From: Symsagittifera roscoffensis
Lineage: Eukaryota > Xenacoelomorpha > Acoela > Convolutidae
DNA: 64,000 bases
Direction of reading: 5' to 3'
Assembly: GCF_963678635.1 (NCBI RefSeq)
Contig: NC_087067.1
Location: 31,842,401-31,906,400 of the forward strand
In this document: one piece after another, positions 18,600-30,000 of the stretch
Numbering within the stretch: the first letter of the stretch is position 1
How the letters are laid out: each line of letters begins with the position of its first letter
Notes under the pieces: model-generated
Database searches by the model: none
What the model was told of the DNA's origin: nothing
The model's input: the letters and a program-made list of their open reading frames with translations, nothing else
Position numbers and translations under genes: made by a program

Positions 18600-20830
18600 T
18601 TTAATAGTTTTTCTATAAGGTGAGTGTTAGAAATATAGAGGTTTATTTGGCGGATTTGTAGTTTACAACCGCTGTTTTATTGTTTTTTTAAAATATTATT
18701 ACTTTTTAATAGACTAATTTCCAAGTACATGTAATTGAATGAAACTTTGAAAAAAAATGTGTCCAGTTTTTTTTACTTCTCATGGTTACCATGCAAATTA
18801 CGCTAGCGTATCAATTTCCATGAAATCCAAAGCCTTTTTCAAGATAAAGATTGTTGAATCAGATTCCTTTAGAAATACCTTTCAATACGCATAATCAATC
18901 CGTGTTTCTTTTTTTCGTTTATAGCGACTGTCGAATTAGAAAAAAAAATGGTGCTGATGAACGAAATGTTCATTTGCGGCACTGCATATATTTGGCAATG
19001 TTCGCTGTAAGACTCCCCGAATAAATTGGAGATTATCCTCATAGTAAATTGGAGATTAATAGTTTTTAACAAATTTATGAGAGAACGTAATATAATTGTG
19101 AAATAAAATTGTTAAAAAGGAAGCTGCTTCTTTGGCGTCACAAGTAAATTTTTCCCTCATTGCAACACCCAAAAATTGTGTCAAAAATTTAATCAACCTA
19201 AAATGTGACCTATTTGACTTTTAAAATTGTTCAAACTCACTGTTATTGCCAAAATTTTGGCTTAACTATAAAGACATGAGACAGTACTTGATTGAATAAA
19301 TTTTGTTCTGAATTGTCCTGAATTTGGTCTGATTTGTCCTGCAATTACTTAGTCTCAAGGTCAGTTTTGGTATACAACTTTTGAGTTGCTTTCAAATTTC
19401 CAAAAAAATGTCAGAAGTTAACGAAAAAAGATTTGAGTGCTTTTGTTTTGAAACGAAACTGTTGCCCCACAACTATGTTCAAATAGTTTTCCCCAAAGTA
19501 ATTGAAGTAGTTTTAAGAAAATAAGCGTCAATTTTTGTCCTTGGCAACCTAAACAAATTGACTAAGCCGATAAAACATCAGCGAAAACCATCTAATCAAA
19601 AAAGTATTCATGAAAAGTTACAAAATAGAAAATGGTAAATTGACAAAATAGCAGGACTGGCAACCAATTAAGAGATGTTAAAATTAGTGAAAGATCCCAT
19701 GCTTTAGAATCATAGCAGACAAAAAAAAGCAGAAAATCGAAATCTTTTTACCGTTCAGCTTTTCTCGAAAACAAATTTCAATTTCATTAAAACAAAAAAA
19801 ATTGAAGTTCTTATTTTTCAAGTTAATTCTCTGCTGGAACTTCCAAGGACTCTCTATGGGTCACTTTTTTAAAAAAATTGATTTGTTATTGAAAATAAAA
19901 CAGTGTAACTGAAAAAAATGAAAAATGATAGTGCTACAAAAAAAAACAGTTGTTCCTCAAAAGAAATTTGCAATCGCTAGCTTGCAATGCTATACCTGCA
20001 TTGCATCGCAATTGATTTAAAACTCCAATTTGTCTCTGTTTATTTCAACTGTTCAAATTTTTTAAAAGAAAAATTTCGGACAGTTTAAGTTAACAAAGGG
20101 AAAAATAATGTCGCAAGGTCTTCTGAAAATTCAATTTTGTTCACAGGATCAGAAATTGCTTTTTCTAATTAATTTCGTATGCTTTGTGTTTTTACAATTT
20201 ATTATAGTTACCGGCGAATTAATGGCATAGGTGATACCTTGAGCTTCCTAATTGGTCAAAAAAACTTGAGGGCGTTACTTAGTGTTAAAAAACTAACTTC
20301 TGACGATCAATGCAGCATGACTAGGTTATCATAGCTTTAACAATTTTATCGGACAACGTTTTATTTTCTTGAATTCAACTTGGCCTTCAGGCTCAAATTA
20401 CTTCGTAAAAAATCCTTGAACTTTCGAATTGGCCATTTTGCTGGAATTTTATGCATTCTTTCCGATTGAAAAGTTGCATGTCAGATTGCTGCTGAAAGAA
20501 AATTGTTCTGAAGCTCAAGGCTTGAAGTTGTTCAGATAAACTGAACTCTGACAAAGCGCTATCATTTTGGTTTGCTCTTTCGTCAGTTCAAATTCAATTT
20601 TGAATAATCACTTCCAAATTCAACGCCAATTCAAAGTCTCAAAGTCAAATTTACTCTAGAAATTCAAGACGTTGTCCAATAAATTTTTTAAAAGCTATCA
20701 ATTCATTTCATATCTGTTCAAACAAAATATTGCTAATAACTTGGCAGTGTTTGTCAATTTATTGAGCCATAGAAAATTGCAAAAATTCCAGATAAAATTT
20801 ATTTAAAAAAGCAGCTGTCCTAATTAAGAC
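18600..20830. other. Spacer, no feature seen
   Basis: AT-rich spacer without a supportable gene. A SINE-tail-like motif (GCTAGCTTGCAATGCTATAC ... TTTGTCTCTGTTTA) is at 19975-20042; otherwise I see nothing. Confidence 0.5.
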
Positions 20831-20839
20831 AGATGGGAA

Positions 20840-21434
20840 ATTTATAATTAGTAGCAAAAAGTTAAGAAAAATTATTACAATGAACAATCTGCCAACTTTG
20901 AGCTATTTCTGCATGCAAATTTTGAATAAGTTGCTGGCTTTGAGTCATAGTTTTTGTTTGAAAATTTAGACTTTGCGTTCAAAAGTTTTCTGAAATAGGT
21001 AATTTGCTCTTTTTAATTACTCTAGTTTGTTTCTACTTTTCGCAACTTTCTATTAATAGTAGCAAAAAATTAACCGACAAAAAAAAATAAAAAGCGCAAT
21101 TTGCGAGTTTGAGCACTTTTTGCATGCAAAGTTGATTTGTTAGGCTCCTTGAGACTTCCTTTTTGTCTGAAAAGTCAGCTTCTGCATGCAAAACTTTTCT
21201 GAATTAGGCCATTTATAATGAGTAGCAAAAAGTTCGGACAGACAGAATTAATTAAAATGAGCAATCAGTGCTTTTTGACGTTTTTGTTGATGCAAAGTCT
21301 GAAGCCGAACAATCTTGATTTTTTGTCAGACCAAGTTCAATATGCGAGATCGTCGATTATTCGAGGATTATGCCAGCCCAGTTGCTCTTTTTAATTTATT
21401 CTCTCTGTCCGAACTTTTTGCAACTCTCTATAAC
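20840..21434. mobile_element. Foldback MITE-like element(s), family M1
   Basis: The left end TTATAATTAGTAGCAAAAAG is matched inverted at the right end (CTTTTTGCAACTCTCTATAA). The inner parts of the ends, GGACAGACAGAATTAATTAA and AATTTATTCTCTCTGTCC, also pair. Extra internal copies of the end lie at about 21056 and 21215 (direct) and about 21010 (inverted), so this is at least two nested or tandem elements. TGCATGCAAA motifs recur inside. No transposase. Confidence 0.65.
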
Positions 21435-23880
21435 CTTTGTGCAGTTTTTGAAATTTTCTAAATTCTTGATTAGTTCTTCATTTGGTGACATTAAGACGAA
21501 TTTTTTCTTCGAAAAAAGTTTTTGAGTGCCTAGTAAACTTTATCTAAATTTTCTCATTTTTCTGCCTAAATTGCTACTTCAAGCAGACACATGCTTTTGA
21601 ATGATTTTCAATGACTAATGAATATTATATATTGGTTTTAGGGAGGATGAACATGAAAACATCAACAAAATTCAAAAATTTGATAAGAAATTTGCTTCCA
21701 AGTAACACTTATGTGTAATGTTCCTCGCTATCTATAAAATTCTTGCGGGGTTGAGAATGAGTCGGAACTGTCGCTCTTATTTATAAATTTTGCTTCAGCT
21801 ATAAATACTTTTTGGTTCATTGTTTTTAATTGGTTCAAACTTGTGCCTTCCTCTACTCAAGCTATTTAAAACAAAAGAAAAAAATTTTCTGTTAAACTCT
21901 TCAGTTATTTTGAAAGTTTTGCTGAAAAAACCGAAGATTTTTTGAAAACATAAACGTTATAAATACAAAGATGGCGGTGGTAGAAATATTCTGTGCTACT
22001 GGTACAGCAGCCGGCTACTCTTTCTCTTTGTCCCCAGCAAGTAGTTTTTATGTTCGGTTTTTAAACAGTTTTTAAAACACAACAGTTTTTACCACAACAG
22101 TTTTTAAAATCTCTGCCTTTAGACGCGTTTAGAGCAAAAGTTAGTCAATTTCACCGCTCCTAATGTCGAAAATGTTTAAAAAGTAACTTTCTGCTGACAG
22201 AAAGAAAAAGTAAGATAAACTTGCCTCACACATTTGTGCGAGGCAAGAATCTGAAACTTTTCAAATCTGAACTTAATGAAGAGATCATTTTAACTCACGA
22301 CTGAAACCTGCATAGATCTCAATAGATCTTGATACAATTGTTCGATGACGCACAATATGTGGTTAACATAGAATTTTCAGAAAACTCCTGGCAAAAAAAA
22401 TTGATTTTTCTTTTAAAAAAATTGCTCAAAACTTGATTTAACTATTGTTTTTATTGTAAATCGTTTGGCCAATAACCTATTTACTTAACCTAAAAGCGTA
22501 TAACTTTAGAGACGTAAAATCAAAAGGAGTAATTTGCAGTACGGCTACTTTTTAAAAAGTTGAATTACGGTAAGCTAATGGTGGATATGTTTTTCAATCA
22601 AACCGCTATCTAAGTTGAGGATGCGGCCGGCTCTTGCACTGAGATTTTTCTTTTAAGCTCTAGGAACTTGAGCACTTGTACCGAGAAACCCAAGTCAATT
22701 TGTTTTCTTACGCCGCGAGTCTCCCTCGCATTGCAGGTTGCAAACGCTGCTTGTGTACTCACCACTTTTAACGATAAAAACGACTTTCGAAGAACCTTTA
22801 ATTTGTAGAACCAAGAGACAATAAATGCAGTCGAGTGTAAGTATCTGATAGACTAGTAACCTCATATCAGGTCAATTTTTGTTTCCTTCAATTTTTGTTA
22901 CTTTGTGTTGGTTTTATTCCCAACCATCTGACTCTCTTTACTTTGCTCTGCGATGTACGTTTCTTTAATTTTCCTTCAAGTGTGAAATTCCAAGCGTTTT
23001 TTGACTGGGTGAAATGATGAAGTACTAGTTAAGTAGCTTCGGTTAATATGATAATTTTTTACTTTCAGATTTCTTTAAGGAAAACTTGTGGTTCTTAGTT
23101 CTTGGATCCTTACTGGAACCCACTCCAGAGCATTTATTTTGATTTTTCCAAAATATTTACATCAACGAGATAGTGCTGTTTATAGAAAAAACGTTTAATT
23201 TTGTTTGAAAGTCTAAGACATTTTTGGTTTTTTCTTTGGAACATTTCAACATAAATCACAGTCGGATGTCACTGATGGTTGAACATTGCACTGGCTGTTG
23301 TAAAATTTTTTGTTTTTAATTGAGGGTGTGCGCGTACGTTTTCTTGGCCCTTTTTCAGGTTACAGGTTATTTTTCTGATCATTTGAAAACCTATGTTCAA
23401 GCTTTAACTATGGTCTCAAATAATTTTAATACAGTCATCTTAAAAGAAAAATTGATCAATCATCATTACTAATTTACATTAGGAACAATTCTGCATGAAG
23501 AATAATGAATGAAAGGTAAAGTCCTCAAGATATCAAGAATCTGTTCACATACGCTCCAACTTTTTGCATTTCTAATACATGAAAAAAAATTGTTTCTTAA
23601 TTGGGGATTGGTTGTGTACGATAGGATTCAATTTGAGCTTACAAATTTGATGCGAAAATTTTTTTTGAGGTCTTTTGGTCTCCGATCATGAAACGGGAGA
23701 AAACGTCAATGAAGTAAAAGTTTTTAAATAAAATTTATCACATTTCAAATCAAAAACTTTTTTGCACATTTGATGCGATGAGACTTAACTATTCCGACCA
23801 TTGAAAAATAGATATAAACTTTGGCTTCGGGTGTAATTTAGTTTTTCCCACGCAAAATCAGGTATCACGCAAATAAAATT
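21435..23880. other. Spacer, no gene supported
   Basis: AT-rich spacer. One short frame starts in a good context (AAAGATGGCGG, ATG at 21971) and runs 34 codons to a TAA at 22073-22075, with a possible donor inside; I cannot show it is used. Otherwise nothing. Confidence 0.4.
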
Positions 23881-23884
23881 TGGA

Positions 23885-24330
23885 TTGGGTTGAGTGATAG
23901 ATCATATTAAAGCCCTTTTAGTTTGATTCGTGTCGAGAAAAACCGGCGTGGAATTTTTTTTGGTCTCTATTCGAGCGAATAAAGCGAGCGACCACGCTTA
24001 TAATAGTTTATTTTAATGGCTTAAAAAATTATATCAACTGAAAGATTAGTTTCACTCGAGCAACAGTAGTTTTTTTGAGTATTTAAGCGCCTTTTTGGAA
24101 CAGAAAACTTTAAAAACTCATAAATCTGCATTTTTTTGAATTTTTTTGTTTTTCTAGTCAATTTTCTTTGATAAGAAATGTTTTTTAGCTTGCTTATTTT
24201 ACAATTAGTGTCAAATATGCTTTTTAATCTCTAGTTTTTTTCGCTCTTTTTGTCAATCCCTGATGTCCAAGTTTGCTATCTGCATTTTTATATTGCAATC
24301 ATTTCCCTTTGAGCTTCTTTCTTTCTGCTC
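23885..24330 (+). repeat. Dispersed repeats R4 and R5, second copies
   Basis: The R4 blocks CATATTAAAGCCCTTTTAGT, GTGTCGAGAAAAACCGG and GCGAGCGACCACGCTTATAA are followed by an R5-like part (CCTTTTTGGAACAGAAAAC, TTTTTTTGTTTTTCTAGTCA). The two families are adjacent here and near 5580-6610, so they may be parts of one larger element. Confidence 0.55.
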
Positions 24331-24369
24331 GAATAGACAGTCAGTGGCTTTTCAATAGGAGAAATTACA

Positions 24370-24905
24370 ACAATTTTTTTAGGCAGTGGTATTATGATAA
24401 CTGTTGGAGTCCCTCAATAAGGTGTGTCGCTTTTCTCTGCACATTATCTTAGATCCTTTTGTTTTGCAGTCAGGGTACCATATAAGAATTGCAAACTCTA
24501 AGTGCGGTCGAACCAAGGCTTTGTAGATAATTGGTAACACATTTTTTTTAAGTTTCCGGAACGTTCGTTTGACAATTGCAATCATGGCTTTGGCTTTAGG
24601 AAATTTTTTTGTTAATATTTGTTTAAAATGTCATTCTGTTATAAAACCAAATACCTAGGATTTTTTCAGTTTAAACTTCGTTTTTCTTTTAACCGTTATT
24701 CAAAGTTCGTCTCCAAATTTAAATTACTTTTGCTTTTAATCATCTGTACGCATTTATTTAGGTTGACAGAACACAGTTTGTTGGTGCAATTAGCGTCGTC
24801 TGCAAATAGGAAGATTTCTTATTCTATTTTCTCTAGCATTGAACTAATATAAAATAAAAATGAAAACGGACCCAAGACTGGTCCCTGATGTATCCCATTT
24901 TTTAC
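24370..24905 (-). pseudogene. LINE (non-LTR) reverse-transcriptase C-terminal fragment
   Basis: Read on the - strand, the order is GIHQGPVLGPFSF (the QGSVLGP motif of non-LTR RTs), LFADDAN (catalytic DD, F-A-D-D form), then YKALVRPHLEFAILIWYPD, which matches the LYKALVRPHLEYA-x-x-W-x-P signature after the catalytic core. Stops and frame changes break it, and neither the endonuclease nor the RT N-terminus is present. It is a dead 5'-truncated copy in spacer. Confidence 0.8.
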
Positions 24906-25005
24906 TGGCCGCCATCATGAGAACTTCGTATCGCTTATTACAACTCTCTGTTGGCGCCCAAGAGGAAAGTATCGTATCGAAAAGTACTTAGCATGGTAAC
25001 CGCAG

Positions 25006-25180
25006 TTATAATTAGTAGCGAAAAAATTAAACAGACAGAATTTATATAAAAAAAAGAGCAATCGTCCACTTTGACAGATATTTGCATGCAATTTCAATTT
25101 TTCCGACAACTTTGAGGCACATATTTTGCCTGATAAATCAGGTTTTGCATGCATAGTTTTCCGAAATATGCATCCGAACA
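25006..25180. mobile_element. MITE-like element, family M1, partial
   Basis: TTATAATTAGTAGCGAAAAA, CAGACAGAATTTATATAAAA and AAGAGCAATC match the left end of the element at 20840, followed by the same TTGCATGCAATT and TTTTGCATGCATAGTTTTCC motifs. The right inverted end is missing. Confidence 0.6.
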
Positions 25181-25285
25181 ACAACTGAAAAAACTTCAAA
25201 ATCGCAGATGCTGTAAGAAAATGTTCAAAAATAGGCATCCGAACAACAACTGAAAAAATTTCAAAATCGCAGATGCTGTAAGAAC
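25171..25285 (+). repeat. 65-bp tandem duplication
   Basis: CATCCGAACAACAACTGAAA ... CGCAGATGCTGTAAGAA occurs twice, starting at 25171 and 25236, with nearly identical sequence. It sits between the partial M1 element and the palindromic element. Confidence 0.85.
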
Positions 25286-25296
25286 TTGCATCTATA

Positions 25297-25962
25297 CAGT
25301 GCTGATTTAAATTATCCGGACAAAATGAACAAAACTTGAATGTTCAAACACGTTTTTCTTAAATTGGGTTAGGATTAGACAAAAAGTGAAGAAAGTTGCT
25401 TAGAATTTCCCCAGAATTATTATGATACAATTTTTTCTCCAAAATTCTCAACCAAAATTTTACCCCAAAAATGGGTCATTTTGGTTTTTTTCAATTATTC
25501 AAAAATTATGCTGAAACTACTGTGCTAATGGATAAGAAATTTATATGACAAGAAGCCTCTTACACAGCCCAACAAAGTTCTAGAAGGGTTAAATCTCCAA
25601 AAAATTGAGTAAATTTGAAAATCACGCAAAAATATTTTCTCTTATACAGGTTTTTGGAGATTTAACCCTCCTAGAGCTTTGTTGGGCTGTGTAAGAGGCT
25701 TCTTGCGATATAAATTTTTTATCCTTTTACACAGTAGTTTCAGCATAATTTTGAGTAATTGAAAAACGCTAAAATGACCCATTTAGGGGTAAAGTTCTGG
25801 TTGAGAATTTTGGAGAAAAATTGGACCATAATAACTCTGGTGAATTTCTAAGCAACTTATGTTCTCTTCACTTTTTGTCTAATCCTGACCCAGTTTGAGA
25901 AAAACGTGTTTAAACATTCAAGTTTTGTTCATTTTGTCCGGATAATTTAAATCAGCACTATA
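25297..25962. mobile_element. Palindromic Tc1/mariner-like MITE, family M2
   Basis: Two arms of about 300 bp are inverted copies of each other around a short centre (about 25605-25640). The left end CAGTGCTGATTTAAATTATC follows TA, and the right end GATAATTTAAATCAGCACTA precedes TA. Matching inner landmarks include CTTACACAGCCCAACAAAG against CTTTGTTGGGCTGTGTAAG. A CAGTG start with TA flanks is typical of Tc1/mariner termini; the type is inferred. No transposase frame. The arms have drifted by scattered substitutions. Confidence 0.85.
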
Positions 25963-26612
25963 TACTCGAAGTTGAGTGAAAAATCCACCAATTGCCATAA
26001 GGTTTGAACCAACAAAATTTTTCTGCTATAAACAAAAACTGTTTTCAGGCATTGCTTTTTTTGTCATGAAAAATTTATTGTTATGAATTGGCGCGATGTG
26101 TTTTTAAACATTTTGATTGGTAGCCTTGATCAAACAACCGCAGTTCTAATGTATAATTAAAAAGTCGGCATTTCGAGGTCAAGTTATTGAAGTTAGTTTC
26201 GAAATTGGCACAAACGCGTTCTGTACTCTCATTTGAAAGGTACACTGAAACACATGACTCGCGTGGCATAATTGGTGAACTGAGTTTGACGTGTTCTTAT
26301 TTATCTCGCTCCAACAAATCATTTCATACATTCTTCGGCCACTGTTCTTAGAGACCCTTTTCTCTTTCAGTTGACTCAATCTGATAACGCAACACGAACC
26401 TTTACATAATAGTGGGTTTTGTTTAAACTTTCTGTTAGATATCTCACTTCAATTTTTGTTCTTCTTGTACTTTTACTTGCGTTCATAATATTATTTTGGT
26501 CCAACCAAACTTCTTAAGTTGTGATTGTGAGCCCGATTAGCTACTTTAATCTTTCATTCATAGCAAGTCGTAACTAATTTTACTTAGTAACGAAATTCAA
26601 CCTAATTTTACT
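25963..26612 (+). other. Upstream region of the secreted-protein gene
   Basis: 650 bp between the palindromic element and the start codon. I see no TATA box or other motif good enough to call; the promoter should lie here. Confidence 0.4.
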
Positions 26613-27060
26613 ATGTACCTGCGCCAAATTTCACTAGTTTTAGTGCTGCTACAAGCTGGATTTTTAATACAGTCAGTTGTAAGTCAGGACCATTTTAACA
26701 GAGATGGTGGAAAGAAGTTTTGCCTGTATGCCCCTAACAACAACCAAATTGCAAGCTACCAAAAAAGCTGTAAAAACTGCAAACTGTTCACTAAACCACT
26801 GAGAGCCATTTCGAAGTGCTGCACGGAGCATCCCATTGGTAATGACAGAGTTAGGTGTCTGGATGAAATACGCGTGAAAGAACTGGAAGTGGAGAAACTA
26901 TTCCTTAAATGGAAAGAGCCTGCTAGCAGAGATGCACAGTACCTGAGACACATGGAAAAATGTGCATCCAATTTTGAAAACGCTTTTGAGAAGTTAAACT
27001 GTCAGCAGGACCACAAAGACCCAGTCGAAGCGTACTTCGAAAAGTGCGCAAAAAGCAAGA
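26613..27060 (+). CDS. Secreted protein exon 1: signal peptide and first Cys module
   Basis: ATG at 26613 (context TTTACTATGT), then a signal peptide and nine cysteines, including the first CC motif (SKCCTEHPIGNDRVRCLDE) and FEKCAKSK at the end. The donor is AAGA|GTCAGT after 27060 with one base left, the only nearby GT that fits the phase of exon 2. Translation read past this point to a stop at 27126 is intronic. Confidence 0.88.
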
Positions 27061-30000
27061 GTCAGTTTCCATATGAAAACATCATTTCAATGCACGTTTT
27101 TGACCTATACGCGCCCTTGAATCTTTAAGTTTAACTAATTCCTTAAAATCTAAGTTTAACTACTTTTAAAATCCTTAAAAAAGTAATTTGGTTCACTTTG
27201 AAAACACTCCTTAAAAAAGTAATTTGGTTCACTTTGAAAAAACTCCAAAATTCTTTTTGACATGAAAAGACTAGAGGATCCATTATTTTATTCGTGAAAT
27301 TAGTGAATGATAATTTCTTGGTTCTAATATAACAAAGCCGACTGTAAGATGATATTTTTTGTTTTTGAGTTTTTTTGTGTTTGCTTTCAGCCTCGCCCGA
27401 ATGCACTGAAGGATTTGTACGAAAAGTGAAATGGGACGCACTGGACTCGCTCTGTGTGCACAACACAGTAGACGACCACATTCTCCACTCGGACAAGTCG
27501 AAGAAGTTCAGCTCGGTGCACTATCGCTGCTGGCAACAACAGGCACTCACTAAAAAGTTGAAGAGTATAATCGAAATAGCCGCAGACATGAACAAAGACT
27601 GTCTCAATCAGGACTACGGCATAGAGACCGACTGGGATACCTACCTCTTCAAAACGTCTGTCTGTTCCCACCCCACCCCCTCAAACTTGCAATACAGAAA
27701 CTTTCAAAAAATCGAACAGTATAAAAGTTTAACACACCGAGCATCCAATTTAAGGAACTAAATTTCGTTTCACGGAAGTCTCCTTTTGCTTTCATGTCAT
27801 CCAATTTTACACATGTTTTTCGACGCCTAGATTTTTAAATTTTACAGCAAACGCACGCCAAAAAAAACGAAGTGTTTTGTCAAACTTTCAGAAAGCGGTC
27901 AGAAACAGAATGTTTGGAAATGTGTCTCAAAACTTTGCTGCTATGCTACTTTCTTCTTAAGCTGATAATTTTCTGATGTGAATAGCATAAATCTTTGTAC
28001 TTGTGCAGTTGTACACTTATTTGCGATGTTCTCACTGTGATACGTGAGTTGAAATGTTGCAGGACCATCGAAGCTTCCGCTCCAACCTACTGGAATTTGT
28101 TGAAAGAGCGATACTACGGAATCCTGGACAAGGTGGAGAACAACGCGGATGGTTATTTGGACTCTATTTGCGTGATGGAGAAAAACTATTATAATCCGGC
28201 ATTAGATTGCATTGAGACACCCATCACTGAGTCGTTTTTGACATACAAGAGTACAAAGTCGTTTGTGGATGAAGTGGAATCTTGTTGCAAAGGAGTGAAA
28301 CTTCCGATCTCGTCTTCAGACAAGGCGAAGGTCAAGAAGTGCCTGGATGAGAAATACATGTACGAGCAGTTCTTCCCCCTCAGTGGCCTGTATGCCCGAG
28401 GACTGATGCGAGAGAACTTGGGTGTCATGTGGGAGTGTGAGAACGAGCAAATGTTTGATAGGTTAAAGCACACTTCACATGTAGATAATGGTATAGCATT
28501 CATTTAGAATTGTATAACTTTCAAAAGTAATTGATGTTTTTGTTTCGACCACTTAATGAAGTAGAAAGAAACTATGACGTGGGGTGCGTTTTGTTTTCCG
28601 TTCATTTTTAGGTACCTCAAAAAAAGCGCGTAGGGAGTTAAGGGTGGTGTATCGGGGGGTTTTACCTCTTTCAATGGTGATTCGCGTTTCAAAAAAATAA
28701 TTGTTTCAGCCTCAACATTCATGAACTTGTACTGTTTGTAATATTTGGACTCGACCCTTTAGTACCATGAGTGTTTAATCTTTTTAGCAGTAATTCGGTC
28801 TTTATACTGTTTGTTTCTTTCATGATCTTTTTTATTTTGTCTAGGGGACTGGACTCTGGGTATGATATGTTGACGAATGCGGAGAAGGCCAAGTTCTACT
28901 CTCATCATGGCTACCCGGACGATATCGAGGACAGCATGCGACTAGTGAGGACCATGACACCCGAGTCATACCACTTCTTCCTCAGAGGTCAAAATCACTT
29001 ACTTTAAACCTAACTTACCGTTTGCTAATATTCGTGACAATCAACAACGGTTGAATATCCTTCTGAAACATGACAAACAGCGTGTTCTTATAAGCTTGTT
29101 TTGAATACTTAATGACATATTGAATTTTTTGGCGCTGTGCTGATTTATTCTACAGTGCTGATATATATTATCCGTACAAATTGGGTTGACATCAGGTGAA
29201 AATTGAAGAAGAAAGTCTTGCTTATTGAAGAAAAAACAACAGCAAAATTATTTTCGTAATTTCTTTGGCAAAACTGGTACAAAATTTTTACGCCAATCAG
29301 TCAGAAATAACGCCACAACTATTGGCCCAATCATTGCTAAGATTTAAGCAAAGTGAGCCTCCGACGTGGCCCAGCAAAGTATAAGAAGGTATAATCTTCA
29401 AAAACTACTGCAATTTAAGTTTATTTTTAATTTATAGCCAAAATGGTTATTTTTACAAAACAACATCATTTTCTTTAAAAGCAAATTATAAACATTTCGA
29501 GCAGTTTTTTTGGAATTTATACCCTCATTCCCTAAAGGAGGCCGAGAGAACTGTAAGCAACTAAATTAAAGTGCACTAAGTTATGCACTATAAAAACATG
29601 ACATAACTAACGTTTGCTAAATAAGCAGTTAAAATAAATTTCTAACTGAGTTTTCAGAGTAAATCCGATGAAAATTTAGCGCGTAAGTGTTAAACCGTGT
29701 AGGTGTGTACTGAGCGATCAAAAGTTAGCGTGTCAACAAAAAAAATCAACCAAATTAGGGCGAAGTGAGCAAAAGTTTACTGAATTAGTTTTTGTCATCT
29801 TCCATAAAGTTTTCCAGTTCCGCGTTAAACAATTCGTTATCCAGATCTCCGATTTCATTGCAGTTGTCAACAGCTAGTCTCAAGGATTGATCTGTCAAAG
29901 AGAGGGATAGTAGGTCCGATGTGTTCGCTGCTTCGAAGTTGGAGTGGATTGAGAAAATTGGAAATTTGTTATCCGAAAGAATTGGGGATGAAGTCCCGAC

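Noticed and set aside
24915-25238. 107-codon frame on the - strand
   Set aside because: Overlaps a MITE and a 65-bp tandem duplication; composition is not coding and no motif is present.
27143-27496. 117-codon - strand frame over intron 1 and exon 2 of the secreted-protein gene
   Set aside because: Antisense shadow of exon 2 plus the intronic duplication; no motif.
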